The notes under the pieces were generated by a model. That model made no database searches, had not been told where the DNA came from, and saw nothing but the letters and a program-made list of their open reading frames with translations. The translations under genes and the position numbers were made by a program. Positions 47,040-59,498 of a stretch of DNA of 64,000 bases are shown piece by piece (the stretch's first letter is position 1; the number at the start of each line of letters is the position of its first letter). This stretch comes from an uncultured Flavobacteriales bacterium (GTDB taxonomy: Bacteria > Bacteroidota > Bacteroidia > Flavobacteriales_D > Parvicellaceae). The stretch spans positions 62,001 through 126,000 of the forward strand of contig CALSNM010000005.1 of NCBI GenBank assembly GCA_943787725.1. Direction: 5' to 3'.

Positions 47040-48728
47040 ATGAATAAGATGTACAATAAAATTTTTAGTCTTTTATTTTTTATGGCTAGTTTTTCAGTCC
47101 AAGCTGGAGAACCAATAGTTTTCAATGAGAATACACAATCAATTCAACTCGATAAAAAAATCTTCATTACTCCAGTTACTGGAACTGATAATCTTTCTGA
47201 ATTAAAGTATCAGCTTGTAAACAAACAAAATTCGGGTATCAAATTTTTTTTAGATCAAACACCTTTTATCTATGTTGATGTTCACGACGTAAACATTAAT
47301 TCAAAAACCATAGATTCCACGCTATTAAATTTTGACGGATATAAATTTAGATTCAAAGGGTATAGTAATTTTTTCATTGAAGGCTTATCAAAAGGAGATC
47401 ATGAAGTAGAAATAAAATTTATACATCTGGATTCTAATGCAGAACAAAGCACTGTTAATTTTGAATTTAAAACTATTCAAGTAACACCACTTTTTACGAA
47501 TGATGCGATCGTCATAGGATTACTATTATTTTTACTAGCAATAATTTTTTACACTTCCAGCCTTCCAATATTCAAGAAGTTTTATGGAATTGTACCCGCG
47601 TTGCTTTTGTGCTATTTCTTGCCTGCTTTCTTAAACTCCTTTAATATCATTTCTGGTGATTTCAGCAATTTATATTATGTTTCTTCAAGGTATTTATTAC
47701 CCGCTAGTTTAATATTACTCTGTTTAAGTATAGATTTAAAGGGGATTATACGCCTTGGTCCGAAAGCCCTAATTATGTTCTTTGCCGGTACTTTGGGAAT
47801 TATCATTGGAGGACCAATTGCATTAATGATTGTTGCTTCTATTGCTCCTGAATGGTTAGGTGCTGATGCTGGAGAGATATGGAGAGGGCTCGCAACCGTA
47901 GCAGGCAGTTGGATTGGAGGAGGAGCAAACCAAACAGCAATGAAAGTGGTTTATGAAACTCCCAATGATATATTCTCAAAAATGATAGTTGTTGATGTGT
48001 TAGTTGCAAATGTCTGGATGGCAGTATTACTTTATGGAGCTGGAATTCATGAAAGAATTGATAAAAAATTCAAAGCCGATTCTTCTGCTATCACTGCTCT
48101 GAAAGAAAAAATGGAAGGTTTTGCTGCTAAAGTTTCTAAAATTCCTAGTACAACAGATTTAATGGTAATAGCTGGAATTGGAATTGCGGGTGCCGGGTTA
48201 GCCCACATATTGTCTCAAATCATTACTCCTTATTTTAGCGAAATAAAAGCGACGCTTGAAAAAATTGGATTAACCTCGCTTGCCAGCGGATTTTTTTGGT
48301 TGATTGTATTTTCAACCATAATTGGCGTTGGATTATCATTTACTAAGTTAAAAAATTATGAAGGAGCTGGAGCTTCCAAAATGGGAAGTGTTTTTCTCTA
48401 TGTATTGGTTGCATCTATAGGAACCCACATGAATTTTACAGAAATTTTTGAAAGCCCTTCTTGGTTTTTAATTGGTGCTATATGGATGCTGATTCATGCA
48501 ATTATCATATTGGGGGTAGCTAAATTAATCAAAGCGCCTTTCTTTTTTGTTGCTGTTGGCAGTCAGGCTAATGTGGGAGGAGCGGCATCCGCGCCAGTTG
48601 TCGCATCTGCTTTTAGTCCTTCTTTAGCTCCCGTAGGAGTATTATTAGCAGTACTAGGATATGCCGTTGGAACATTTGGAGCCATGCTTTGTGCTGAACT
48701 AATGAGAGTGGTTGAAATAGGTGGTTAA
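47040..48728 (+). CDS. DUF819 family membrane protein with periplasmic N-terminal domain
   Basis: 562 residues from ATG 47040 (an ATG at 47016 is also possible). A signal peptide ends near SVQA, then a beta-rich domain of about 130 residues, then some 11 membrane segments starting at about residue 165. The DUF819 core includes ATVAGSWIGGGANQTAMK and VGSQANVGGAASAPVVA, both with small-residue patterns as in transporters. The N-terminal exported domain is not part of the usual DUF819 protein. Transport of a small solute is a guess. Confidence 0.8.
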   Translation: MNKMYNKIFSLLFFMASFSVQAGEPIVFNENTQSIQLDKKIFITPVTGTDNLSELKYQLVNKQNSGIKFFLDQTPFIYVDVHDVNINSKTIDSTLLNFDGYKFRFKGYSNFFIEGLSKGDHEVEIKFIHLDSNAEQSTVNFEFKTIQVTPLFTNDAIVIGLLLFLLAIIFYTSSLPIFKKFYGIVPALLLCYFLPAFLNSFNIISGDFSNLYYVSSRYLLPASLILLCLSIDLKGIIRLGPKALIMFFAGTLGIIIGGPIALMIVASIAPEWLGADAGEIWRGLATVAGSWIGGGANQTAMKVVYETPNDIFSKMIVVDVLVANVWMAVLLYGAGIHERIDKKFKADSSAITALKEKMEGFAAKVSKIPSTTDLMVIAGIGIAGAGLAHILSQIITPYFSEIKATLEKIGLTSLASGFFWLIVFSTIIGVGLSFTKLKNYEGAGASKMGSVFLYVLVASIGTHMNFTEIFESPSWFLIGAIWMLIHAIIILGVAKLIKAPFFFVAVGSQANVGGAASAPVVASAFSPSLAPVGVLLAVLGYAVGTFGAMLCAELMRVVEIGG

Positions 48729-48795
48729 TATAATTTTGTATAAATAATCCATTCGGAGTAATTTCGCTTCACTTAATTGAAAACCTTTTTGTAAA

Positions 48796-50488
48796 ATGAA
48801 TAAGATAGAAATACTGAAAAAGCTAATAGCTTTAATAAAGACAGGTGAAATTGTTGAAATTGGTTATGAAATTGACAAACTAACAAAGGCATTCTACGCA
48901 ATATATAACAGTGAGCAAAAAGAAAGTGATTCTCAAGAAAAAGATACAGATAATGATGAAGATAAAGCAGAAAGCGAAAAACTAAATGAAGATATTCTTG
49001 CAGCCATCGAATCTTATAAAAAAAAGAAAAAAGATTACTATACCTTCATTAAGATGGAAGAAGAAAAAAATCTAATCTTAAAAAAAGAAATTATTGCGGA
49101 CTTCACTAAACTGATTGAAAACGAAGAGAATTTAGGAAAGCTATTTGGCACAATTAAAGAAATTAGAGAACGGTGGAATATTATTGGAGCAATACCACAA
49201 GATAAGCACAATAAAATCCAAGCAGAATACAGTAAATTAAGTGAGAGATTCAGTTACAATATAGACATATATAAAGAGCTAAAAGAAAATGATTTAAAGA
49301 AAAACTACTCTTTGAAGAATCAAATTATCCATCAAGCGAAAGCTCTTTTAGAAGAAAAGAAAATCAAAGAAGTGGAAAGATCTTTGCGCAAACTACAAAA
49401 TGAGTGGGACGAGGTTGGCCCAACATTTAAAGAGCATTGGGAGAAGTTAAAAGAAGAATATTGGTCAACAGTAAAAAAACTGTACGCTAAGATAAAATTA
49501 CATTATACAGATCAAAAAGAATTACAAAAAGAGAATTTAGTCAAGAAATTGGCTCTCATTGAAAAAGTAAAAGAAATTATTTCACAAGAAGCTCTCGGAA
49601 CATAAGGTTTGGGATAAACTAACGAAAGAATTACTAGAAATTCAAAAAGAATGGAAAAATATTGGCCAGGTGCCAAAAGACAGTAACCAAAAAGTATGGA
49701 ATGATTTTAGGGGGTTATTTGACACTTTTTTTGATGCAAAATCTACTTTTTATGCAGCTAGAAATGATGTTTTCGATAAAAAGAAAGAACTAAAAGCCAA
49801 ATTGATTGAGAAAGCGGAAGAATTATCCAAATCTACAGATTGGAAAAATTCTGCTGACGCACTCAAAAAACTGCAAGAAGATTGGAAAAAAATTGGGCAT
49901 GCAGGACAGCATGCTGAACAAAAACTATGGAAATCATTTAGAAGTAAGTGCGATGCGTTTTTTACAAATAGAGAAGAACATTTTAAGAAAATGGACGTCG
50001 ACAATGAAAATAACTTAAAACAAAAAGAAGCTTTGATTGAAAAAATAAAAGCATACAAACACAAAGCGGACCCAAAAGAAGTAATAACCGACCTTAAAAC
50101 ATTTTCGACTGAATTCGCCGAAATTGGAAATGTTCCATTTAAAAAGAAGGATGCTATTTACAAAGCATTTAAAAATGCTATTGATGCGCATTACAATAAT
50201 TTAAAAATGGACGATGCTGAAAAAGAAAAAATTCTTTTTGAAGCCAAACTAGACAGCTTAAAAGTTAGCGGGAATGCAGAAAGGTTATTCCAACAAGAGA
50301 AAGAGAAAATTAGAAATAAAATAAATGACATCGTTAAAGAAGTTGCTAATTACGAGAATAATTTAGGCTTCTTCGCTAACTCTAAAGGAGCTGAAGCACT
50401 TCTTAAAGGTGTTAATGAAAATATTGAAAAAGGGAAAAATGAGATTGACAAATTAAAAAGAAGGCTCAAATTATTTCCAAAAGAATAA
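48796..50488 (+). CDS. DUF349 domain protein, frameshifted
   Basis: About 563 residues when joined. The first frame (to 49605) and the second (from about 49597) hold several DUF349 repeats, each a helical unit with a W..IG pattern: RWNIIGAIPQDKHNKI, EWDEVGPTFKEHWEKL, EWKNIGQVPKDSNQKV and DWKKIGHAGQHAEQKL. The break near 49594 falls inside one repeat and is repaired by removing one base. Highly charged, coiled and cytoplasmic; the function of DUF349 is not established. Six bases separate it from the S9 peptidase gene. Confidence 0.8.
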
Positions 50489-50493
50489 AGATT

Positions 50494-52626
50494 ATGAAAA
50501 ATTTATTGTTTTTACTTTTTATCACTTCTTCAGCTATTGCTCAAGATAAAGACTTAACAATTGAAAGTTCCGTAATGGGTTACTACCAAGGGTTATATCC
50601 TAAGTCATTAAAATGGGCTCAATGGTTAACTGATGCAGATAAATATGCCCATGCCAAAGAAAACACTTATTTCATTCTTCCTGCTACGGCGCTCCCTGAT
50701 GCAAGAATAGCGGAACAAATCACACTAAAAAGTATTCAAGAAAACATTGCTGATTTAAAACACCTTCCTTATGCCCAAAGAATTTCTTCAGAGCAACTTG
50801 TTTTTGATCATAATGGAAATAAAATTGTTTACAATTACAAAGGAGAGAACATCGGAAAATTTTCTTCTATCCATTATCCAGAAAGCGCATTAAATAGTGA
50901 TTTCAATTTTAACACCAAGTCAATTGCCTATACCATAGGCAACAATTTATATTTGGCTACAGAGAAAGATTCTATGATCGCTATTACAACTAATATTGAT
51001 AAGAATATTGTTTCTGGACAAGCAATTCATCGTTTTGAATTTGGGATATCAAAAGGGACATTTTGGTCACCTTCAGGAAACGCATTAGCATTTTACCAAA
51101 AAGATGAAGCAAATGTAGCTGATTACCCATTATTAGATATTACAACTCGAACCGGATCTTTGAAAAGTATTAAATATCCGATGGCAGGTGAAGCTAGTGA
51201 ACATGGTAGGGTGGGAATATATAGTGTTTCAGAAAACAAGACTATTTATTTACAAACTGGAGAGCCATTAGAGCATTATGTATCTAACTTGACGTGGAGT
51301 CCAGATGAAAAAACCATTTTTGTTGTGGAAATGAATCGAGGTCAAGATCATTTTTGGTTCAACCAATATGACGCAGCAACTGGGAACAAAATAAAAACAC
51401 TTTTTGAGGAAAAACACGATACATTTTTGCAACCAATATATGCGCCTTATTTTATTCCTGAAGAAAAGGATCAATTTGTTTGGCTGAGCGAGAGGGATGG
51501 GTTTTTCAATATTTATCTATATAACGGAAATGGTGATTTAATTGATCAGTTGACTGACTTCAATTGGGAAGTTACTGGTATTAAAGGCTTTAACAGAAAG
51601 ACCAACTGTCTACTTTTTGAAGGAACCAGTGCAGATGGAAGAGAGTTACATGCATATTCTGTGCATATAGAAACGAAAAAAGTAACCAAACTTACCAAAG
51701 CTAAAGGTGTTCATCATATAAAAGCACATTCGAATGGCAAGTATCTTTTGGATAGTTATTCAAACTTGACTACTCCAAAACAAGTTGATGTTATTGGAAC
51801 CAAAAAGGGTGGTATTGTGAACCTTTTTGCTTCTCCAAATCCACTATCAGAACATAAAACAGGACAAATTGAATTCGTTGAACTAACAGCAAAAGATGGA
51901 ACACCGCTTTACGGAAGAATGATAAAACCAACTAACTTTGATGAAAACAAAAAATACCCTGTGCTTGTTTATGTCTACGGAGGTCCAGGCGTGCAACTTA
52001 TCACAAATAGTTGGAATGCTGGAGCTAGCTTATGGATGAACTGGTTAGCGGAGCAAGATTATGTCGTTTTCACAATTGATAATCGGGGAACTTCTAACCG
52101 CGGTAGAAAATTTAAAGAAATTATTCACAGGCAATGCGGCACCATTGAAATAGAAGACCAATTAGTTGGCGTGGAATTTTTAAAATCTCTTTCGTTTATT
52201 AATAGTGATAGGATGGCCGTTCATGGATGGAGTTATGGGGGGTTTATGACAACTTCTTTAATGACTCGAACCCCTGGCACATTCACAACAGGAGTTGCAG
52301 GTGGCCCAGTAATTGACTGGAAGTGGTATGAAGTAATGTATGGTGAAAGATACATGGATACTCCGGAAGAAAACCCGGAAGGCTATAAAACAGCAAGTCC
52401 ATTAACTTACGTTAATGATTTAGCAGGAAAGCTATTATTGATTCATGGAACAGTTGATGATGTAGTTGTAATGCAACATAATTTAGCCTTTGTTCAAAAA
52501 TGTATTGAAGAAGGAGTGCAAATCGATTTCTTCCCTTATCCGATGCACCCGCACAATGTAAGAGGAAAAGACAGAGTTCATTTGATGACGAAGGTGTTAA
52601 ACTACATAATTGAAAATAACAAATAG
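50494..52626 (+). CDS. S9 family dipeptidyl peptidase (DPP IV-like)
   Basis: 710 residues with a signal peptide (ends near AIAQ). An N-terminal propeller (residues 50-460) precedes an alpha/beta hydrolase: YVYGGPGVQL, DNRGTSNRGRKF, GWSYGGFMT with the catalytic Ser, HGTVDDVV with Asp, and YPMHPHNVRGKDR with His. The DPP IV family removes dipeptides after Pro or Ala in the periplasm. Together with the DPP11-like enzyme 7 kb away it fits a peptide-scavenging life style. Confidence 0.92.
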   Translation: MKNLLFLLFITSSAIAQDKDLTIESSVMGYYQGLYPKSLKWAQWLTDADKYAHAKENTYFILPATALPDARIAEQITLKSIQENIADLKHLPYAQRISSEQLVFDHNGNKIVYNYKGENIGKFSSIHYPESALNSDFNFNTKSIAYTIGNNLYLATEKDSMIAITTNIDKNIVSGQAIHRFEFGISKGTFWSPSGNALAFYQKDEANVADYPLLDITTRTGSLKSIKYPMAGEASEHGRVGIYSVSENKTIYLQTGEPLEHYVSNLTWSPDEKTIFVVEMNRGQDHFWFNQYDAATGNKIKTLFEEKHDTFLQPIYAPYFIPEEKDQFVWLSERDGFFNIYLYNGNGDLIDQLTDFNWEVTGIKGFNRKTNCLLFEGTSADGRELHAYSVHIETKKVTKLTKAKGVHHIKAHSNGKYLLDSYSNLTTPKQVDVIGTKKGGIVNLFASPNPLSEHKTGQIEFVELTAKDGTPLYGRMIKPTNFDENKKYPVLVYVYGGPGVQLITNSWNAGASLWMNWLAEQDYVVFTIDNRGTSNRGRKFKEIIHRQCGTIEIEDQLVGVEFLKSLSFINSDRMAVHGWSYGGFMTTSLMTRTPGTFTTGVAGGPVIDWKWYEVMYGERYMDTPEENPEGYKTASPLTYVNDLAGKLLLIHGTVDDVVVMQHNLAFVQKCIEEGVQIDFFPYPMHPHNVRGKDRVHLMTKVLNYIIENNK

Positions 52627-52719
52627 CCGGTTTTTTTCCTTTCACTCAAGAATCAATACCGTATATGTATTAATTATATTTCCGTTGTTTTTTTTAATTC
52701 GTTTATTCATATTTTAGCC

Positions 52720-52727
52720 TAAATTTG
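52720..52727 (+). promoter_or_regulatory. -7 box of the TonB-dependent receptor gene
   Basis: TAAATTTG fits TAnnTTTG, 32 bases before the ATG at 52760. No clear -33 TTG. Confidence 0.45.
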
Positions 52728-52759
52728 AATTCTATAAAACCTAACTTCTTAATTCAGCA

Positions 52760-55120
52760 ATGAAGAAAGCAACCAATACCATTTTAACTTTTATTTTCAC
52801 GTTTCTATTATGTTCAGTTGCTATTAGTCAAACTGGAACCATTAGGGGAACTGTTCTTGAAAAAGAATCAGGGGATCCTGTAATTTTCAGTAGTATACTA
52901 ATAAAGGATAAAGCATATGGCGGCACAACAGATGTAAATGGTTTTTATCAAATTTCAAAAGTTCCACCTGGCACGTATACTTTAACTATTGGATCAATTG
53001 AATACGCACCGATAGAAGTTGAAGTAATCGTAAAAGCAGGAAGAATAACTAGCCAAAATCTTTTTTTGGAAAGTGTACTCGAAGAAGTTGAAATTAATGC
53101 AAGTAGAATAGAAGATAAAACTAAGGTTAAAATTTCTGTAATAAAAGCCACTAAAAAAGACATTAAAGCAGTTCCTTCAGTGGGCGGCGAATCTGACATT
53201 GCCACCTATTTCCAAACAGTACCAGGTGTGGTAACGACTGGTGATCAGGGTGGACAAATGTATGTAAGAGGAGGTTCTCCGGTTCAAAATAAAGTATTAT
53301 TAGATGGCATGATAATCTATAACCCATTTCACTCAATTGGATTTTTCTCTGTATTCGATACCGAAATAATTCGAAATGCGGATATATACACAGGAGGATA
53401 TAGTGCTACATATGGTGGGAGAATTTCTTCAATTATGGATATTACCACGAAAGATGGAAATAAAAGAAAGACAAAAGGAAGAGTTGCTTTTAATCCATTT
53501 GGAGCAAAATTAACTTTAGGGGGTCCATTACAAGGTAAAAAGAAAAGAGAAGAAAATGATGGTAGAGCCAATATTACTTACCTATTTTCTGGTAAGCACT
53601 CCTATCTAGAGCAAAGTTCTAAATTGTTTTACAACAATGTTGTTGAAGGTGATGAAGGTCTTCCTTATGGATTCACTGATTTATATGGAAAAATATCTAT
53701 GCATGGAAATAACGGCAGTAAATTCAATGTATTTGGTTTTAACTTTAGAGACAATGTTACCTGGCAACAGCTCTCTACATTAAAGTGGAGTTCTTATGGA
53801 ATAGGCACAAATTTCGTTGTGGTGCCTGAAGGGAGTCCCGTGCTGATTAGTGGTAAATTTAATTACTCAAAATATGGAATTGGAATGCGAGAAAGTTTTC
53901 CAGATCCTACAAAAATGGTTTTACCCGATTCAAGTACAGTTAAAGGGTTTAGTGGAGGATTTGATTTCAAGTACTTTTTAGAAGGTGACGATGAGATCAG
54001 ATATGGAGTATCTTTAGAAGGTTTGCGTACAGAATATTCTTTCTTTAATTCTGCAGGAAGAGAAATTGAACAAACGCAAAATACAACTGAGATTTCTACC
54101 TATATCGATTACAAAATAGTTAGAGGAAGACTTGTTCTAAACCCTAGTTTTAGAATGCAAGTTTATGCAACGTCAAAAGTAACATCGCCTGAACCTAGAC
54201 TAGGTATCAAATATAATGTTAATGAAGGTTTTCGTTTAAAATTTGCCGGAGGATTATATTCTCAAAACCTTACAAGTGCTAACTCTGATAGAGACGTAGT
54301 AAATTTATTTTATGGTTTTCTAACGGGCTCTGAGGACTTGCAAGATGAACTTACTTCTCCAGGAGGAAAAACGAAGGAATTAAAACATTCTCTTCAAAAA
54401 GCGACACATGCTATAGCTGGGTTTGAATATGATTTAGGCAAAAACTTATCGCTTAACGTGGAAGGATATTATAAATGGTTTAACCAATTAACGAATACCA
54501 ATAGAAACAAAATATATGATGATTCTCCAAGCACAGACCCTTCTATTTCAGATGTTTTGAAAAAAGATTATATCGTTGAAACCGGTCAAGCATATGGTGT
54601 TGATTTAGTCCTAAAATATTCGACAAGCAAAACATATATTTGGTTTGTTTACTCCCTCGGAAAAGTTGATAGATGGGATGGAATACAAACATATGCACCA
54701 GTTTTTGACAGAAGACATAACATCAATTTTATAGCAACTTATTTCCTAGACAAGAAGAAAAACTGGGAATTAAATGGAAGATGGAACCTTGGTTCTGGAT
54801 TGCCATTTACGCAAACCCAAGGATACTATCAAAACATTGATTTTTCTCAAGGTATAGGAACGAATATAACAACAGACAATACAGATCAATTAGGAATTTT
54901 ATATGCCGATATAAACAATGGAAGATTACCTTTTTACCACCGTTTAGACATTACTTTAAAAAAGCATATTGAATTAAAAAACAAGAGCAAGATGGAAATT
55001 ACAGCCAGTGCAACAAATGCATATAGTCGTGAAAACATTTTCTTTGTTGATAGAATTACAAACGAAAAGGTTTACCAACTTCCATTGATTCCTAGCCTAG
55101 GATTTAGTTGGACATTCTAA
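52760..55120 (+). CDS. TonB-dependent receptor with N-terminal regulatory-like domain
   Basis: 786 residues: signal peptide (ends near AISQ), a carboxypeptidase-regulatory-like domain (residues 27-110, GTIRGTVLEKESGDPV), plug with MYVRGGSPVQNKVLLDGM and SATYGGRISSIMDI, and a beta-barrel ending in the terminal aromatic FSWTF. It takes up a ligand across the outer membrane with TonB energy. No SusD partner is beside it, so a glycan role is not indicated; the ligand is unknown. Confidence 0.92.
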   Translation: MKKATNTILTFIFTFLLCSVAISQTGTIRGTVLEKESGDPVIFSSILIKDKAYGGTTDVNGFYQISKVPPGTYTLTIGSIEYAPIEVEVIVKAGRITSQNLFLESVLEEVEINASRIEDKTKVKISVIKATKKDIKAVPSVGGESDIATYFQTVPGVVTTGDQGGQMYVRGGSPVQNKVLLDGMIIYNPFHSIGFFSVFDTEIIRNADIYTGGYSATYGGRISSIMDITTKDGNKRKTKGRVAFNPFGAKLTLGGPLQGKKKREENDGRANITYLFSGKHSYLEQSSKLFYNNVVEGDEGLPYGFTDLYGKISMHGNNGSKFNVFGFNFRDNVTWQQLSTLKWSSYGIGTNFVVVPEGSPVLISGKFNYSKYGIGMRESFPDPTKMVLPDSSTVKGFSGGFDFKYFLEGDDEIRYGVSLEGLRTEYSFFNSAGREIEQTQNTTEISTYIDYKIVRGRLVLNPSFRMQVYATSKVTSPEPRLGIKYNVNEGFRLKFAGGLYSQNLTSANSDRDVVNLFYGFLTGSEDLQDELTSPGGKTKELKHSLQKATHAIAGFEYDLGKNLSLNVEGYYKWFNQLTNTNRNKIYDDSPSTDPSISDVLKKDYIVETGQAYGVDLVLKYSTSKTYIWFVYSLGKVDRWDGIQTYAPVFDRRHNINFIATYFLDKKKNWELNGRWNLGSGLPFTQTQGYYQNIDFSQGIGTNITTDNTDQLGILYADINNGRLPFYHRLDITLKKHIELKNKSKMEITASATNAYSRENIFFVDRITNEKVYQLPLIPSLGFSWTF

Positions 55121-55207
55121 GTAATTCTCTCTACTTTCCTATTGTTGATTTTGACCTAGTTTGACTTTTTTGAAAACTTTTGAAAAAAAATGGCTGTTAG
55201 AAAGTGA

Positions 55208-56893
<1,686 letters not shown>

Positions 56894-56899
56894 TATCAA

Positions 56900-57319
56900 A
56901 TGGAAAAGCCTTCCTCCTCTTCCATCGTCGATAAAATGTATAAAAACGATTTATTCAGCAAATGGCTAGGTATTGATATTGTAGAAAAAGGAATCGGAAA
57001 ATCCAAACTTGTAATGACCATTCGGCAAGAAATGGTAAATGGCTTTGGAATTGCTCATGGAGGAATCACTTACTCTTTAGCCGATAGTGCATTGGCTTTT
57101 GCTTGCAACTCGCAAGGAAGGGAATCTATGTCAATTGAGACTTCCATATCTCACACAAAACCCTGTCATATTGGAGATGTTTTAACAGCTGAAGCTATTG
57201 AGGAAAGTTTATCCTACAAAATTGCTATTTATCATATCTCTGTGAAAAATCAAGACAACGAAACAGTCGCCTTATTTAAAGGAACCGTTTACAGAACAAA
57301 TAAGAATTGGGAGCTTTAA
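56900..57319 (+). CDS. paaI: PaaI-type hotdog thioesterase
   Basis: 139 residues with a hotdog fold: NGFGIAHGGITYSLADSALAFA (the HGG..D active site, core AHGGITYSLADSA) and ISHTKPCHIGDVLTAEA. PaaI hydrolyses stalled hydroxyphenylacetyl-CoA esters. The gene heads a set with paaJ, paaY and paaZ, which supports the assignment. It lies 6 bases after pyrG. Confidence 0.88.
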   Translation: MEKPSSSSIVDKMYKNDLFSKWLGIDIVEKGIGKSKLVMTIRQEMVNGFGIAHGGITYSLADSALAFACNSQGRESMSIETSISHTKPCHIGDVLTAEAIEESLSYKIAIYHISVKNQDNETVALFKGTVYRTNKNWEL

Positions 57320-57384
57320 TTGGTAATTATTCATTAATACTGTTCTTATTTTAGTTAATTTCAATTCTTAAAATAAAACCTTAC

Positions 57385-58593
57385 ATGAAAGATGTTTATA
57401 TAATAGATGCAATCAGAACCCCAATAGGAAATTTCGGAGGTACATTATCACCTGTCAGAACAGATGATTTAGGAGCAATTGTAATGAAGGAACTCGTGGC
57501 AAGAAACCCATCTCTTAATACAGAAGAAATTGAAGATGTATTATACGGTTGCGCAAATCAGGCAGGTGAGGACAATAGAAATGTAGCTCGCATGTGTTCT
57601 TTGTTAGCAGGACTTCCCTATTCAATTGGCGGAGAAACTATTAATCGACTTTGCTCGTCTGGAATGGCTTCTACCATAAATGGAGCTAGGGCTATTCAAG
57701 TTGGAGATGGAGATATATACCTTACTGGAGGTGTAGAACACATGACACGTGCACCTTGGGTTATTTCTAAAGTGTCTCAGCCATTTGGCAGAGATGCTCA
57801 AATGCACGATTCAAGTTTCGGGTGGCGTTTTATCAATCCAAAAATGAAAGAACTGTATGGTGTGGATGGAATGGGTCAAACTGCCGAAAACTTAGTAGAC
57901 ATGTATGATATAAGCAGAGAAGATCAAGATCAATTTGCTTTCTGGTCGCAAATGAAAGCTACTGAAGCGCAAAACAACGGAAGGCTTGCTCAGGAAATTG
58001 TTCCTGTGATTATACCGCAACGAAAAAAAGATCCTATCATTTTTGAGAAAGATGAATTTATTAAACCAAGTACAACTCTTGAGATATTAGGGAAACTAAG
58101 ACCTGCATTTAGAAAAGAAGGTGGAACTGTAACAGCAGGAAATGCCTCTGGATTAAACGATGGAGCTGGTGCAATTTTACTTGCCTCTGCTGAAGCAGCT
58201 GCAAGGAACAATCTTACGCCAAAAGCAAGGGTAGTATCATCTGCTGTTGCGGGTGTTGAACCAAAAATAATGGGAATTGGACCTGTTAAAGCTTCGCAAA
58301 AAGCATTGAAAAGAGCTGGTCTAACTATAGACGACATGGACATAATTGAGTTAAACGAAGCATTCGCTGCTCAAGCTCTGGCGTGTACGCGAGAACTTGG
58401 ATTAGAAGATAATGACCCAAGAATTAACCCAAATGGAGGAGCAATTGCAATTGGCCACCCACTCGGAATGACAGGTTCTCGAATATTGCAAACATCAATG
58501 CTTGAACTTCACAAGCAAAATAAAAAATATGCTTTGGTAACTATGTGTATCGGCGTTGGTCAAGGTTACGCAACCATAATTGAAAGAGTTTAA
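57385..58593 (+). CDS. paaJ: 3-oxoadipyl-CoA thiolase
   Basis: 402 residues, thiolase I fold: Cys in NRLCSSGMAS, NEAFAAQA, GGAIAIGHPLGMTGSR (His) and the second Cys in TMCIGVGQG. SSFGWRFINPKM is characteristic of the 3-oxoadipyl/3-oxo-dehydrosuberyl-CoA thiolases (PaaJ/PcaF) over acetoacetyl-CoA thiolases. It performs thiolytic steps of phenylacetate degradation to acetyl-CoA and succinyl-CoA. Flanked by paaI and paaY. Confidence 0.9.
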   Translation: MKDVYIIDAIRTPIGNFGGTLSPVRTDDLGAIVMKELVARNPSLNTEEIEDVLYGCANQAGEDNRNVARMCSLLAGLPYSIGGETINRLCSSGMASTINGARAIQVGDGDIYLTGGVEHMTRAPWVISKVSQPFGRDAQMHDSSFGWRFINPKMKELYGVDGMGQTAENLVDMYDISREDQDQFAFWSQMKATEAQNNGRLAQEIVPVIIPQRKKDPIIFEKDEFIKPSTTLEILGKLRPAFRKEGGTVTAGNASGLNDGAGAILLASAEAAARNNLTPKARVVSSAVAGVEPKIMGIGPVKASQKALKRAGLTIDDMDIIELNEAFAAQALACTRELGLEDNDPRINPNGGAIAIGHPLGMTGSRILQTSMLELHKQNKKYALVTMCIGVGQGYATIIERV

Positions 58594-58605
58594 AAACTAC
58601 GAATT

Positions 58606-59193
58606 ATGATATACGAATTTAACGGTTTTAAACCCGTCATACATGAATCTGCATTTATACATCCTCAAGCGAATGTAACAGGCAACGTATTTATTGGCAA
58701 AGATGTTTATATAGGTCCATTCTGCGCTATCAGAGGTGATTTTGGCAAAATAATTATTGAAGATGGATGTAATGTACAAGAAAGCTGCACAGTTCATATG
58801 TTTCCAGGAACCACTACGATATTAAAACAAAATTCTCACATTGGCCATGGTGCAATCATTCATGGGGGAATTGTAGGTGAAAACTGTTTAATCGGCATGA
58901 ATGCAGTGGTTATGGACAATGTTGTACTTGGAGAAGGGTGTATTATTGGAGCTCTTTGTTTTGTTCCCGCTAAAACTGAAATACCCGCTCGAAAGATTGT
59001 GGTTGGAAATCCAGGAAAAATCGTAAAAGATGTTAGTGAAGAAATGTTAAAATGGAAAACTGAAGGAACAAAGCTTTATCAAAAATTAGCACATGAATGC
59101 CACACTATATTAAAAGAATGTGAACCCCTTCGTGAAGCTGAATCAAATCGACCTGAGCAAGAATCAGCTTATAAAATTTGGAAAGATTCTTAG
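58606..59193 (+). CDS. paaY: PaaY-like hexapeptide thioesterase/carbonic anhydrase-fold protein
   Basis: 195 residues with left-handed beta-helix repeats (hexapeptides: FIGKDVYIGPFCAIRGD, QESCTVHMFPG, HIGHGAIIHGGIV). The metal-binding histidines lie in HMF and GHGAIIHGG. A C-terminal helix (EEMLKWKTEGTKLYQKLAHE) is found in PaaY, which hydrolyses dead-end CoA thioesters in the pathway. Twelve bases after paaJ, so one transcript. Confidence 0.88.
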   Translation: MIYEFNGFKPVIHESAFIHPQANVTGNVFIGKDVYIGPFCAIRGDFGKIIIEDGCNVQESCTVHMFPGTTTILKQNSHIGHGAIIHGGIVGENCLIGMNAVVMDNVVLGEGCIIGALCFVPAKTEIPARKIVVGNPGKIVKDVSEEMLKWKTEGTKLYQKLAHECHTILKECEPLREAESNRPEQESAYKIWKDS

Positions 59194-59240
59194 GGTACTT
59201 TAAGGTTTAATTGATAGCCAATCAAAAAGATGTTATCAAA

Positions 59241-59498
59241 CTACATACTCAGATTACTATCTTCATTCGCATCTTCAATAGAATAAGAAATATTTGCTTC
59301 AATCATTTCTTCTTTCAAGCCTTTGAGTAATTCCACCTCAAATGCTTTAATAATTTCTGCACAAACACCCTGTTCAACGCGCTTTTTTCTTTTACTTTTG
59401 GACAAAAGCACACCCGCTAATAAATTCTGCCATTCGCCCTTGTGCGCCTTAACCACTTCTTCCACATTGGTTACATCTATATCTATTATTATTCGCAT
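59241..59498 (-). CDS. Small hypothetical protein antisense within the paa cluster
   Basis: 85 residues starting MRIIIDIDVTNVEEVV, then basic KSKRKKRVEQGV and an acidic, helical end. No signal peptide. I do not recognise it. It lies on the opposite strand between paaY and paaZ, in a gap of 526 bases; the 221 bases after its start (59499-59719) hold no further gene. A TATCTTTA box near 59694 resembles a -7 element for paaZ. Coding nature is plausible from length and composition only. Confidence 0.5.
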   Translation of the reverse strand: MRIIIDIDVTNVEEVVKAHKGEWQNLLAGVLLSKSKRKKRVEQGVCAEIIKAFEVELLKGLKEEMIEANISYSIEDANEDSNLSM

